From assembly GCA_031278795.1 (NCBI GenBank), contig JAITJT010000298.1, forward strand, positions 1-8,470: DNA of 8,470 nucleotides. Direction: 5' to 3'. The translations under genes and the position numbers were made by a program. This stretch comes from Deltaproteobacteria bacterium. Lineage in GTDB: Bacteria; Desulfobacterota; Desulfarculia; Adiutricales; Adiutricaceae. How positions within the stretch are numbered: the first letter of the stretch is position 1; every line of letters begins with the position of its first letter. The notes under the pieces were generated by a model. It was not told where the DNA came from and searched no databases. It saw only the letters and a list, made by a program, of their open reading frames with translations. Of this stretch, positions 1 through 6,040 are shown piece after piece.

Positions 1-74
1 CATGAGCTCGCCAAACGAGAAGGCGCATAAAAAAGATATTGTATCGTTATAACGAAAATATTTTTTTTACTATA
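1..74. other. AT-rich left edge, no identifiable gene
   Basis: The first 30 bases are less AT-rich than what follows and could be the tail of a plus-strand gene entering from the left. Frame 1 reads HELAKREGA and stops at 28-30; frame 2 reads SSPNEKAHKKDIVSL and stops at 50-52. Neither tail is recognisable, so no gene is called. A perfect 12-bp palindrome, TCGTTATAACGA, lies at 44-55, with a T run just after it (about 61-68). It could be a weak terminator for an upstream gene, but the stem is short and AT-rich. Confidence 0.25.
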
Positions 75-162
75 GTGCACTCAAACTAGTCTGAAGGTGT
101 ACTTAAACTAGCTTGAAAGTGTACTTAAACTAGCTTGAAAGTGTACGCAAACTAGCTTGAAA
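75..162. repeat. Four-copy 22-bp tandem repeat
   Basis: Four head-to-tail units of exactly 22 bp lie at 75-96, 97-118, 119-140 and 141-162. Units 2 and 3 are identical; unit 4 differs from them at two positions; unit 1 is the most diverged. Each begins GTGTAC (GTGCAC in unit 1) and contains AAACTAG followed by CTTGAAA or a variant. The core is an imperfect dyad around CTAG, clearest in unit 4 as CAA-A-CTAG-C-TTG. The 22-bp period is close to two helical turns, so bound proteins would lie on one face of the DNA. Possible readings are an operator or iteron-like protein-binding array, the multi-repeat end of an IS21-type insertion sequence whose body would lie outside the window, or a simple minisatellite. 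The repeat itself is certain; its role is unknown. Confidence 0.9.
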
Positions 163-370
163 CATAAGTGATATCAGGATCTTTTGGAAATACTTGTAGG
201 GGAAAAGATGCGCGAGTTCTATATCTAAAGAAAAAAAAATATGAAGTGTTAACCATTTAAACGAATATCTAAATAATAAGAATTGAACAGTTATCGGAAA
301 GTGATATATCCAAACAAAGTTCTAAACGAAAAAAATCCAATTAATAAGTATTAATCCGCATAAAATATCA
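163..370. other. AT-rich spacer, nothing recognised
   Basis: Very AT-rich sequence between the 22-bp repeats and the terminator of the minus-strand sugar gene. I see no open frame with a recognisable product, no tRNA-like fold and no convincing promoter in either direction. Confidence 0.5.
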
Positions 371-409
371 AAACTAAAAAAAAAGAGGGCCTGAACCCAC
401 GCTCAGGCC
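371..409 (-). terminator. Rho-independent terminator of the WbpB-WbpD fusion gene
   Basis: On the minus strand a perfect 7-bp stem, GGCCTGA (409-403) with TCAGGCC (394-388), encloses an 8-nt loop. It is followed by CTC and a run of nine T. It sits about 65 bp past the stop codon of the minus-strand gene at 475-2049 and points the right way. This is the best intrinsic terminator in the window. Confidence 0.85.
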
Positions 410-474
410 ACTTAGACAAAAAATGTTTTGGTCTCACGGGAAGGCTTCCCTAGGACTTATTAAGGGGAAGATTT

Positions 475-2049
475 TCATTTGGGGAAAAGCTCCTCGCCTT
501 TTTCCTCATAGGCGCTTCCGCAGGAGGCGCACTCAAGGCTCACAGGGAGTTTTTCGCCGCAGCGGCATATCCAGCCGGCTCGCCTGGCCGGGTTTCCCCG
601 CATGAGGGCGTAGGCCGGAACGTCGTGGGTCACCACGGCCCCGGCCGCGATAAATGAGTACTCGCCCAGGGTGTGTCCGCAGACGATGGTGGCGTTGGCG
701 CCTATGGAGGCTCCGCGCTTGACCAAGGTGGGCCTAAGTTCGTGCATTCTCTTGATGAAGGCCCGGGGGTTGAAGACATTGGTAAATACCATGCTGGGCC
801 CGCAGAAGACGTCGTCTTCCAGGGTAACGCCCTCGTAGATGGAGACGTTGTTTTGGATCTTGCAGCCGTTTCCCACGTGCACCCTGGGGCCTATGACCAC
901 GTTCTGGCCAATGTTGCAGCCGCTCCCGATAACCGATCCCTCGAGGATGTGGCTGAAGTGCCAGACCTTGGAGCCAGGACCCAGAAAGACGTCACTGTCC
1001 ACCAGGGCGGTGGGGTGCACCGAGGACGCGAAGCCGGGCTCCACGGGCTCGGGTACCTGGGGGCGGCCCTCCTTATAGGCCATATCCATGGCTGTTAAGA
1101 CCGAGAGCACGTGCAGGGCCTCCTCGGAGTGGCTGTCCAGGGGGCGTTTCCTGGTGGTGATGGCCTTGAGGAAGGCCTGGCACTGCTCCTTTAGGGGCTC
1201 GGTGGTCTCAAGCTCCACCTTTATGGGCTCGCCGCGCTCGGAGTCGGGGTTGAGGCCCCGCCAGATGATGCGGTGGGGATATATTATGAGCTTGTCCGAC
1301 CAGGGGGCCAGGTCGTCGAACACCGCCATCTTCTCCAGACCAACCACCGCCAGGCGCATCTCCTTGAAGGGATTGAGCCAGGAGACGGAGATATGGGCGG
1401 TAATACCTGCCGGAAATGTTAGATCCGCCTCGGCCATGTCCACTATGCCCTCGGTGAGGTAGGAGCCTCCGGAGGCCTTCACGGTCAAGGGAGTGGTACC
1501 TAGAAGATTCATGATGAGGCTTATGTCGTGGGGGGCCAGAGACCACAGGGCATTCTCCTCGGCCCTCAACCTTCCCAGATTGAGGCGCCTGGACCAGATG
1601 TGGCAGATGCGACCGAACTCTCCGTTTCTAATCATAGCCTTGAGGTGGGTGATGGCCGGATGGCGGTTCATCAGGTGATCCACCATGAGGATGCTGCCTT
1701 GGGACCTGGCGAGGCTCACCATGGCCCGGCCGTCCTCCATGGAGAGGGCCATGGGTTTTTCCACCATGACGTCGAGGCCGGCGTTTAGGATCTGGATGGC
1801 GCCCCGGGCGTGGTCAGGGGCCGGGGTGGCCATGACCACCGCGGTTATCCCGGGCTCCTTTAAGATCTCCTCTAAGCTACTTACGCCCTTTATCCCTGGA
1901 TACTTGTCCAGGATGGCCTTGAGGGTGGCTGGGTTAGAATCGGCCACCAGCTTCAGACAGCCTAGGTCGTAAAAGTTGCGGACCAGATTTTTTCCCCAGT
2001 AGCCGGTTCCCAACACCGCGACCTGGGGTATGGTCTTGTTTATGCTCAT
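475..2049 (-). CDS. Fused UDP-sugar 3-dehydrogenase (WbpB/WlbA-like) and N-acetyltransferase (WbpD/WlbB-like)
   Basis: Numbering is from the ATG at 2049. Residues 1 to about 335 form a Gfo/Idh/MocA NAD-dependent oxidoreductase: GTGYWG dinucleotide loop at 14-19, EKP with the expected catalytic Lys98, and WSLAPHD at 169-175 with a probable catalytic His174. Residues about 340-487 are a left-handed beta-helix hexapeptide acyltransferase with the WbpD-type segment FTNVFNPRA (422-430) and GNP (485-487). The tail has four cysteines, CxC and CxxC (495, 497, 507, 510), likely a small zinc ribbon. In WbpB/WbpE/WbpD pathways the dehydrogenase oxidises C3 of UDP-GlcNAc-uronate, an aminotransferase aminates it and the acetyltransferase acetylates it, giving surface-polysaccharide precursors. 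The aminotransferase is not in this window. A GTG at 2058 is also in frame, but it overlaps the ribosome-binding sequence AGGTG that lies six bases before the ATG, so the ATG is preferred. It appears monocistronic, with its own terminator. Exact substrate is inferred. Confidence 0.88.
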   Translation of the reverse strand: MSINKTIPQVAVLGTGYWGKNLVRNFYDLGCLKLVADSNPATLKAILDKYPGIKGVSSLEEILKEPGITAVVMATPAPDHARGAIQILNAGLDVMVEKPMALSMEDGRAMVSLARSQGSILMVDHLMNRHPAITHLKAMIRNGEFGRICHIWSRRLNLGRLRAEENALWSLAPHDISLIMNLLGTTPLTVKASGGSYLTEGIVDMAEADLTFPAGITAHISVSWLNPFKEMRLAVVGLEKMAVFDDLAPWSDKLIIYPHRIIWRGLNPDSERGEPIKVELETTEPLKEQCQAFLKAITTRKRPLDSHSEEALHVLSVLTAMDMAYKEGRPQVPEPVEPGFASSVHPTALVDSDVFLGPGSKVWHFSHILEGSVIGSGCNIGQNVVIGPRVHVGNGCKIQNNVSIYEGVTLEDDVFCGPSMVFTNVFNPRAFIKRMHELRPTLVKRGASIGANATIVCGHTLGEYSFIAAGAVVTHDVPAYALMRGNPARRAGWICRCGEKLPVSLECASCGSAYEEKGEELFPK

Positions 2050-2591
2050 GTTTAACACCTAAAAAAAGAAGTCGCTCCCCAGAGGGGCAGGAGATCCCCA
2101 AGATTTCCTTGGCCTTAACTAATTAAAACAATGGAGCCAAAAATACAAGGCAACAAAACGGCTTGGAGCCTCAAAGGGGAGCCGCCTAAGGCGCCTCTTA
2201 GAGACCCAAGAATGCTCATGTTTAGAATTATGAGCTTTTTGCAAAGAGGCATAGGGAAGGCGCCCGCTTTGAAGCGCTTCTTAGTTTCCTCTCACGTTTT
2301 TCCCCAATGAAAAAGCCCGTTCACTAGATAAACTCAAATGCTAAATGCCCAATTTTATAAATACCCTTGCTTTGAGGAGCAAAATCACGATATTTTTTTT
2401 CTTGTGCTCGCGTGACATTTTTTTTCACGCGAGAGCGTGAGTCTAAAAGAAGATCCATCATAGTGCTGAGAGCTTTAATTTTCAAACTTAATTCTATTCT
2501 TAGTGGGGCTTATGGGCCCGCGGCTTTAGAATAAAAAAATAAAATCCCCCTAACACCTGGTAATCCTGGCGATTTCCAAATTTAAAAACGC
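2050..2591. other. Intergenic region with hairpins, 5' leader of the sugar gene
   Basis: No credible gene. On the minus strand a possible weak promoter for the sugar gene is TTGCTC (2382-2377), 17 bp, TATAAA (2359-2354), which would give a leader of about 300 nt; this is speculative. Just before the gene's ribosome-binding site the leader contains CCCC-TCT-GGGG followed, about nine bases later, by seven U, resembling a poor attenuator. A perfect palindrome, GAAGCGCTTC, lies at 2271-2280. A 13-nt sequence overlapping the start codon (2042-2054) recurs at 2212-2224. No convincing intrinsic terminator is seen after the upstream gene that ends at 2592. Confidence 0.45.
2407..2440. repeat. Inverted repeats forming two mutually exclusive hairpins
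   Basis: CTCGCGTGA (2407-2415) pairs perfectly with TCACGCGAG (2425-2433) across a 9-nt loop that is mostly T. The same second arm, as TCACGC (2425-2430), can instead pair with GCGTGA (2435-2440) across a GAGA loop. Only one of the two hairpins can form at a time. No U tract follows on either strand, so this is not a standard intrinsic terminator. It lies about 160 bp past the HPt-STAS gene and about 360 bp upstream of the sugar gene, both on the minus strand. It could be an RNA processing or stabilising structure in a read-through transcript. Confidence 0.6.
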
Positions 2592-3545
2592 CTAAGCTCC
2601 GTTTTTGAGGGCCGCCTTGGCGGCCGACTCCTCCGGATAGAAGCGGCAGCTGGTGTCCATGTCCAAGACCTGGAAGACCCGGAAGAGATCCGGACAGTCC
2701 TCCTTGTCCAAGACCAGGGCCAGCTTGTCGCCGAAGCTTTGATGGAATTTTTCTATTTGCTTTATGTCGTCGGAGCTTATATAGCCAACCGATCTAAGGT
2801 CGAATATAACCCCCAGGTTGTCCTTCCGGTTCTTGGCGTCCGTTAGGAGGGACTCGCCCTCTTGGGAAAGGAGACCGTCGGAGAGCGCCAGATACGAGAT
2901 GGAGTCCGTGCTCGCGAAGGATGGTTTTTCTCCTTGGTAGATGGGATCTGCCTTGGCCTCCGCGGGCGCCTCAGCGCTGGCGAGTTCCCTTTCCTTGGGC
3001 TTCCCCTTGGTGCCCCTCCTCACCTGGGTCTTAAGTTCACCCGGGGCCGCGGGTTTTATGGGCTGCGCCAGAACCTTGGGCTTGGCCCTCTCCGCGGAAG
3101 GGGCGCTGCTAACAGATCCCGTTGGGGCCTGAGGCGCCTCTCCCTCCTGGGGAGCGGTGCCTTCAAGCTCCTTGGTGACCATGCACAGGGTCTCGTTGAG
3201 GCTTCCCATCCAGTCCACCTCGTCGTCCTCCCCGTTTTCCAGGCGGCCCATGATGACCTCCACGGTGTCCAGGACCTGGAAGAGGGTCTCGATGACCTTG
3301 GGCTGCAGCGAGTGCTCCGGGGTCTCGCGGGCCGTCTGGAGCAGACTCTCGGCGGAGTGCAGGAGCTCATAGAGGTGCCTGAGGTTCACGAAGCCACTGT
3401 TGCCCTTGATGGTGTGGAGAATGCCCATGAGGGCGTTGATGGAGGGCAAGGAATTGGGCTCTTTCTCCAAGGCCAGGAGCTGGGCACCGGCGTTTTCCAG
3501 CTGTTCCCGGGAGTCAAAGATGAAATCGTCTAATATGTCGCTCAC
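2592..3545 (-). CDS. HPt-STAS fusion signalling protein (CheA P1-like domain plus anti-sigma-factor-antagonist-like domain)
   Basis: A 317-aa soluble protein with no signal peptide or membrane helix. Residues 1 to about 128 are a histidine phosphotransfer domain like P1 of CheA, with LHTIKGNSGF at 43-52; His44 is the expected phospho-acceptor. Residues about 130-205 are a Pro/Ala/Lys/Glu-rich linker. Residues about 213-313 resemble a STAS (SpoIIAA-type) domain: a strand at VIFDLRSVGYISSDD (246-260), then alternating helices and strands ending in an EESAAKAAL helix. The usual DSSG motif reads SSDD, with Ser258 in the phospho-serine position. There is no kinase ATPase, dimerisation or CheW-like domain, so it cannot phosphorylate itself and must receive phosphate from another protein. 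The start is GTG at 3545, six bases after GGTGA. A role linking a phosphorelay to a partner-switching module is inferred. It stands alone, with long spacers on both sides. The HPt call is firm, the STAS call good. Confidence 0.85.
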   Translation of the reverse strand: MSDILDDFIFDSREQLENAGAQLLALEKEPNSLPSINALMGILHTIKGNSGFVNLRHLYELLHSAESLLQTARETPEHSLQPKVIETLFQVLDTVEVIMGRLENGEDDEVDWMGSLNETLCMVTKELEGTAPQEGEAPQAPTGSVSSAPSAERAKPKVLAQPIKPAAPGELKTQVRRGTKGKPKERELASAEAPAEAKADPIYQGEKPSFASTDSISYLALSDGLLSQEGESLLTDAKNRKDNLGVIFDLRSVGYISSDDIKQIEKFHQSFGDKLALVLDKEDCPDLFRVFQVLDMDTSCRFYPEESAAKAALKNGA

Positions 3546-3548
3546 TTT

Positions 3549-3563
3549 ATTTCACCGTGAAAT
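3549..3563 (-). promoter_or_regulatory. Inverted repeat covering the ribosome-binding site of the HPt-STAS gene
   Basis: A 15-bp sequence consists of two perfect 7-bp half-sites around one central base (ATTTCAC, C, GTGAAAT). The Shine-Dalgarno sequence GGTGA lies inside it. In mRNA, six base pairs with a 3-nt loop could hide the ribosome-binding site; as DNA it could be a repressor site. The symmetry is seen directly; the regulatory role is inference. Confidence 0.5.
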
Positions 3564-3953
3564 GAAAATCTGTTTTCGCTCTTCTACGCTCTTTGTGATT
3601 TTTTCTTATCAAGCGCGAAGCTTAAGTCACGCCTGACAAATTTTTAGGTTATTTGAAAGATTTTGGTCTTTAGACGTATTTTTTTTCTAAAATTAAGCTC
3701 TTGTTCACTTTTAACATTGAGGCATATTTGCGGGAAAAGTCCCTAGAGGCGCTACCATTTTAGCATAAGGGGCCGAATTTACAAAAGTGAAGAGGCGGAC
3801 CAAGGCCATTTTGTCCAAAATAATGTAGTGAAATAAGGTATATATAAGAAGCTATTATTAATCAGTACATTGTAAAATATTAAAACAATACGATATTAGA
3901 TATATTATCACCTAATAAACTATAAAAGATCCTGCAAAAGCCATCTTTGCCTC

Positions 3954-4013
3954 CCCTTAAAAGCTTTTCTCTCTCCAAAGCGGCCCTTTAAAAGCTATTT
4001 CTTTCCCAAGCGC
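3954..4013. repeat. Degenerate 30-bp tandem duplication
   Basis: Two adjacent units of 30 bp (3954-3983 and 3984-4013) share the order CCCTT, AAAAGCT, a pyrimidine-rich stretch, CCAA and AGCG. The copies differ by several substitutions and small shifts. This looks like an old local duplication in drifting sequence; no function is suggested. Confidence 0.5.
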
Positions 4014-4076
4014 CCCTTTCACGAAACATAATATCTATAAAAGCCCTCTTAGCCACCTGGATTATTCAAGGGAAGG

Positions 4077-4122
4077 CGCTCCGGAGGGTACCAGCGGAGG
4101 GAGAGCGGAATAATTTTTTTTT
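4077..4122 (+). terminator. Possible orphan terminator on the plus strand
   Basis: A GC-rich island can fold with CTCCG (4079-4083) pairing CGGAG (4095-4099), or alternatively CGCTC (4077-4081) pairing GAGCG (4103-4107). Six bases later comes a run of nine T (4114-4122). The geometry is imperfect and no plus-strand gene precedes it within the window, so it would have to end an unrecognised small RNA or be fortuitous. Confidence 0.3.
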
Positions 4123-4665
4123 GTTTTCGTAAAAATTTCTTAAAAAGCCTCCCTGAAAGTGCCCTCACAGTTTATAAAAAAAAATAGGATGTTGTAGGTT
4201 TTTACTTGCTAAAAGAGCCCCTAAAAGAGACAATATCGTTTGGAAGATTAAAAAGAGAAAAAAGAAAAGCTATCTTTTTTCCTTTTTCAAATTTTACCAC
4301 TCCCTTTTCGAAATGGCGCTAAATGCCGGATAAGATAATATGCGCTTGTCTAGTTCCACCGCGCTTATCCCTGACCTACCTTCGACTTAGCTCATACTTA
4401 TCCTTAATTTATCCTGGAGCTTAAAAGAGGGAATTCCAGTTCTAGAATGCATAAACATTTTAGGGTTAGATGCCCAAGATTTTCATTTTTTCCCTAATAT
4501 ATTTGATATTATGAAAAATACTTTTAAGCTTATTCCGATCATGAATTTCCCTTTAAGGCGAGTGTATAAAGCTAGCGCCGCCCAGCTAAAGCTTTAATCT
4601 CTAATTTGCTTTCGCGGCCTTGTGTTTTGATTACAGAAAAAAAGCCTGTGAAAAACAAAACCCCC

Positions 4666-4686
4666 CTTGAGGCCCCAGGCCTCAGG
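4666..4686. repeat. GC-rich hairpin upstream of the MFS-Rnf operon
   Basis: TGAGGCC (4668-4674) and GGCCTCA (4678-4684) form a perfect 7-bp stem with a CCA loop, extendable to nine pairs with one G-T wobble. On the minus strand it is followed by four unpaired G and then TTTTGTTTTT, so it could stop minus-strand transcription. No minus-strand gene begins upstream of it in the window. It may insulate the operon promoter, which begins about 50 bp downstream. Confidence 0.5.
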
Positions 4687-4736
4687 TTAAGAGTAATGAG
4701 GTGAAGATTAGAGCTTTAAAAGGCCAAAGCTATACG

Positions 4737-4765
4737 TTGACAAGGGCCCCAAAGGGGTCTAGAAT
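4737..4765 (+). promoter_or_regulatory. Sigma70-type promoter of the MFS-Rnf operon
   Basis: A perfect -35 hexamer, TTGACA (4737-4742), an optimal 17-bp spacer and TAGAAT (4760-4765), five of six matches to the -10 consensus. Transcription would start near 4772, leaving a leader of about 45 nt before the MFS gene. The spacer contains a CCCC-AAA-GGGG inverted repeat (4747-4757), placed where a repressor or twist-sensing regulator could act. Confidence 0.7.
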
Positions 4766-4815
4766 TTCAATCTGTTTTTTTCGCGGCTATTGTTTAGTAT
4801 TTAACGCCCAAATGG

Positions 4816-6024
4816 ATGCCAGAAGCGATGCCTCAAAACCCGCCCATAACCTCCCTCGAAACGGTTCAGGAGCCCACGTCCCTCTGGACCCGGACTTTTT
4901 TCACCATTCTCTTTGTGAACTTCTGCGTGTTTTTGGGCTTTAACATGCTGCTCCCCACCCTTTCCCTCTTCCTTCACGAAGAGAAGCTCACCGAGCGGGA
5001 GATTGGGCTCGTCTTTGGATCATTTACCATCTCGGCCATAACTTTCAGGCTTTTGGCCTCAAAGCTCGCCCAGCGCTTTGGAACCCTGACGGTGGTGCGC
5101 CTGGGTTTTTTCACCTGCGGCCTAGGGGCCATCTGCTACGTCCTGGTCCACCACATGGGTTTTTACTTTCTCGCGCGCCTCATGCAGGGCGCGGGCTTCG
5201 CGGTCTCCTCCACCCTTCTGGTGAGTGTGGCCTCCAACATCATTCCCCCCAGGCGCCTGGGGGAAGGCATTGGTTACGTGGGCCTGGGGGCGACCCTTTC
5301 CTTGGCCATGGGCCCGGTCTTGGGGCTATATTTGGCCCACAGCTACGGTTTTAGCTTGATGTTCGCGGTGAGCGCGCTCACCTGTATCGCGGCCATGCTC
5401 ATAAGCTTCATGCTACCCAAGGTGAGCGCCTACGGGGAAGGGAAAAAAGCCACTGAGACAAGATCTTGGCTGGAAAAGACGGCCCTTCCCGCGACCTTGC
5501 TCACCTTCATCTACGCGGCCGGGGTCTCGGCGGTAACCGTGTATCTGGCCATCTACTGCGAGCTAAACGGCCTTCCTCCCGCGGCCAACTTCTTCATGGT
5601 GTCAACCATTGGCACCATCATAGCGAGGCTCACGGCCGGAAGGATCTACGACCGCAAGGGGCACCTCTTTGTGGTGCCTCCCTCAGCCATCATGCTCATC
5701 GTGAGCGTCATCTACATAATCATGGTGCCCTCCAAGCCCGTCCTCTACCTCATGGCCGTGGTCTACGGCTTGGGTGCCGGAGGCATCTTTCCGTCCCTGC
5801 AGACCATGACCCTGGCCTCGGTTCCGGCCACGCGCCGCACCATTGCCTCGGCCTACTTCTTCGTGGCCTTTGACCTAGGTATTGGCTTAGGCACAATATT
5901 TTTGGGCTTCGTGGCTGGACACTTCCACAACTACACCTCCGTATTCGTGGGCTCCATCTGTTTCTTCGCGTCTCTTTTGATCCTCTACTTCTTCCTCTTC
6001 TGGAAATCTTTTTCCAACGATTGA
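4816..6024 (+). CDS. Major facilitator superfamily (MFS) transporter
   Basis: A 402-aa inner-membrane protein of typical 12-helix MFS length. The first hydrophobic helix begins near residue 28. Family signatures are RLMQGAG (121-127; motif B, helix 4), GPVLG (166-170; motif C, helix 5) and GRIYDRKG (275-282; the motif A repeat between helices 8 and 9). The first motif A copy (RLLASKLAQRFG, 78-89) is degenerate. A charged linker at about 202-222 joins the two six-helix halves. The substrate cannot be read from the sequence; the general look is of a proton-coupled drug or metabolite exporter. The frame is closed by a stop at 4795, so the start is ATG 4816 or ATG 4828; neither has a clear Shine-Dalgarno sequence, so the start is uncertain by four residues. 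It is the first gene of the operon, 16 bp before the rnfC-like gene. Confidence 0.9.
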   Translation: MPEAMPQNPPITSLETVQEPTSLWTRTFFTILFVNFCVFLGFNMLLPTLSLFLHEEKLTEREIGLVFGSFTISAITFRLLASKLAQRFGTLTVVRLGFFTCGLGAICYVLVHHMGFYFLARLMQGAGFAVSSTLLVSVASNIIPPRRLGEGIGYVGLGATLSLAMGPVLGLYLAHSYGFSLMFAVSALTCIAAMLISFMLPKVSAYGEGKKATETRSWLEKTALPATLLTFIYAAGVSAVTVYLAIYCELNGLPPAANFFMVSTIGTIIARLTAGRIYDRKGHLFVVPPSAIMLIVSVIYIIMVPSKPVLYLMAVVYGLGAGGIFPSLQTMTLASVPATRRTIASAYFFVAFDLGIGLGTIFLGFVAGHFHNYTSVFVGSICFFASLLILYFFLFWKSFSND

Positions 6025-6040
6025 GAGCAAAAAAGAAAGC

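Larger units (their letters stand above)
3564..4736. other. AT-rich region of about 1.2 kb with no gene
   Basis: Between the divergent HPt-STAS gene and the MFS-Rnf operon I find no recognisable protein, tRNA or known RNA. Structures seen include a homopurine/homopyrimidine inverted repeat at 4250-4287 (14 paired positions with one bulge, 9-nt loop) and a 7-bp inverted repeat, TAAAGCT/AGCTTTA, at 4567-4573 and 4590-4596. The motif TTATCC, in either orientation, occurs four times between 4328 and 4414. A short GC-rich island (about 4070-4108) stands out from the background. The region may be decayed former coding DNA, but no remnant can be identified. Confidence 0.5.

Noticed and set aside
75..162. 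CRISPR array
   Set aside because: The 22-bp units are directly adjacent with no spacers between them, and no cas gene is visible.
673..1098. Plus-strand open frame of 141 codons
   Set aside because: It lies antisense to the well-supported dehydrogenase-acetyltransferase gene and has no recognisable domain.
2115..2219. 34-codon minus-strand micro-ORF beginning at the duplicated ATG
   Set aside because: It has no ribosome-binding site and no recognisable peptide; likely chance.
2862..3533. Plus-strand open frame of 223 codons opposite the HPt-STAS gene
   Set aside because: It is long only because the GC-rich gene beneath it leaves few stops. It has low-complexity Gly/Leu/Arg composition, while the minus strand has clear HPt motifs.
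4328..4414. DnaA boxes or replication origin
   Set aside because: TTATCC is not followed by ACA in any copy, so none matches the TTATNCACA box, and no dnaA or dnaN is nearby.
4666..4686. Terminator of a plus-strand gene
   Set aside because: No T run follows on the plus strand and no plus-strand gene precedes it. On the minus strand four G separate the stem from the T-rich part.
3564..4736. tRNA, SRP RNA, cyclic-di-GMP riboswitch or other known RNA
   Set aside because: I looked for T-arm, SRP-core and GEMM-like sequence signatures and found none.
4701..4943. 80-codon plus-strand frame starting at GTG 4701
   Set aside because: It starts upstream of the proposed promoter and overlaps the MFS gene in another frame. 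Its second half is an out-of-frame reading of MFS codons, and no domain is seen.
5466..5873. 135-codon plus-strand frame inside the MFS gene
   Set aside because: It is an out-of-frame reading rich in His/Arg/Gly, with no family resemblance.
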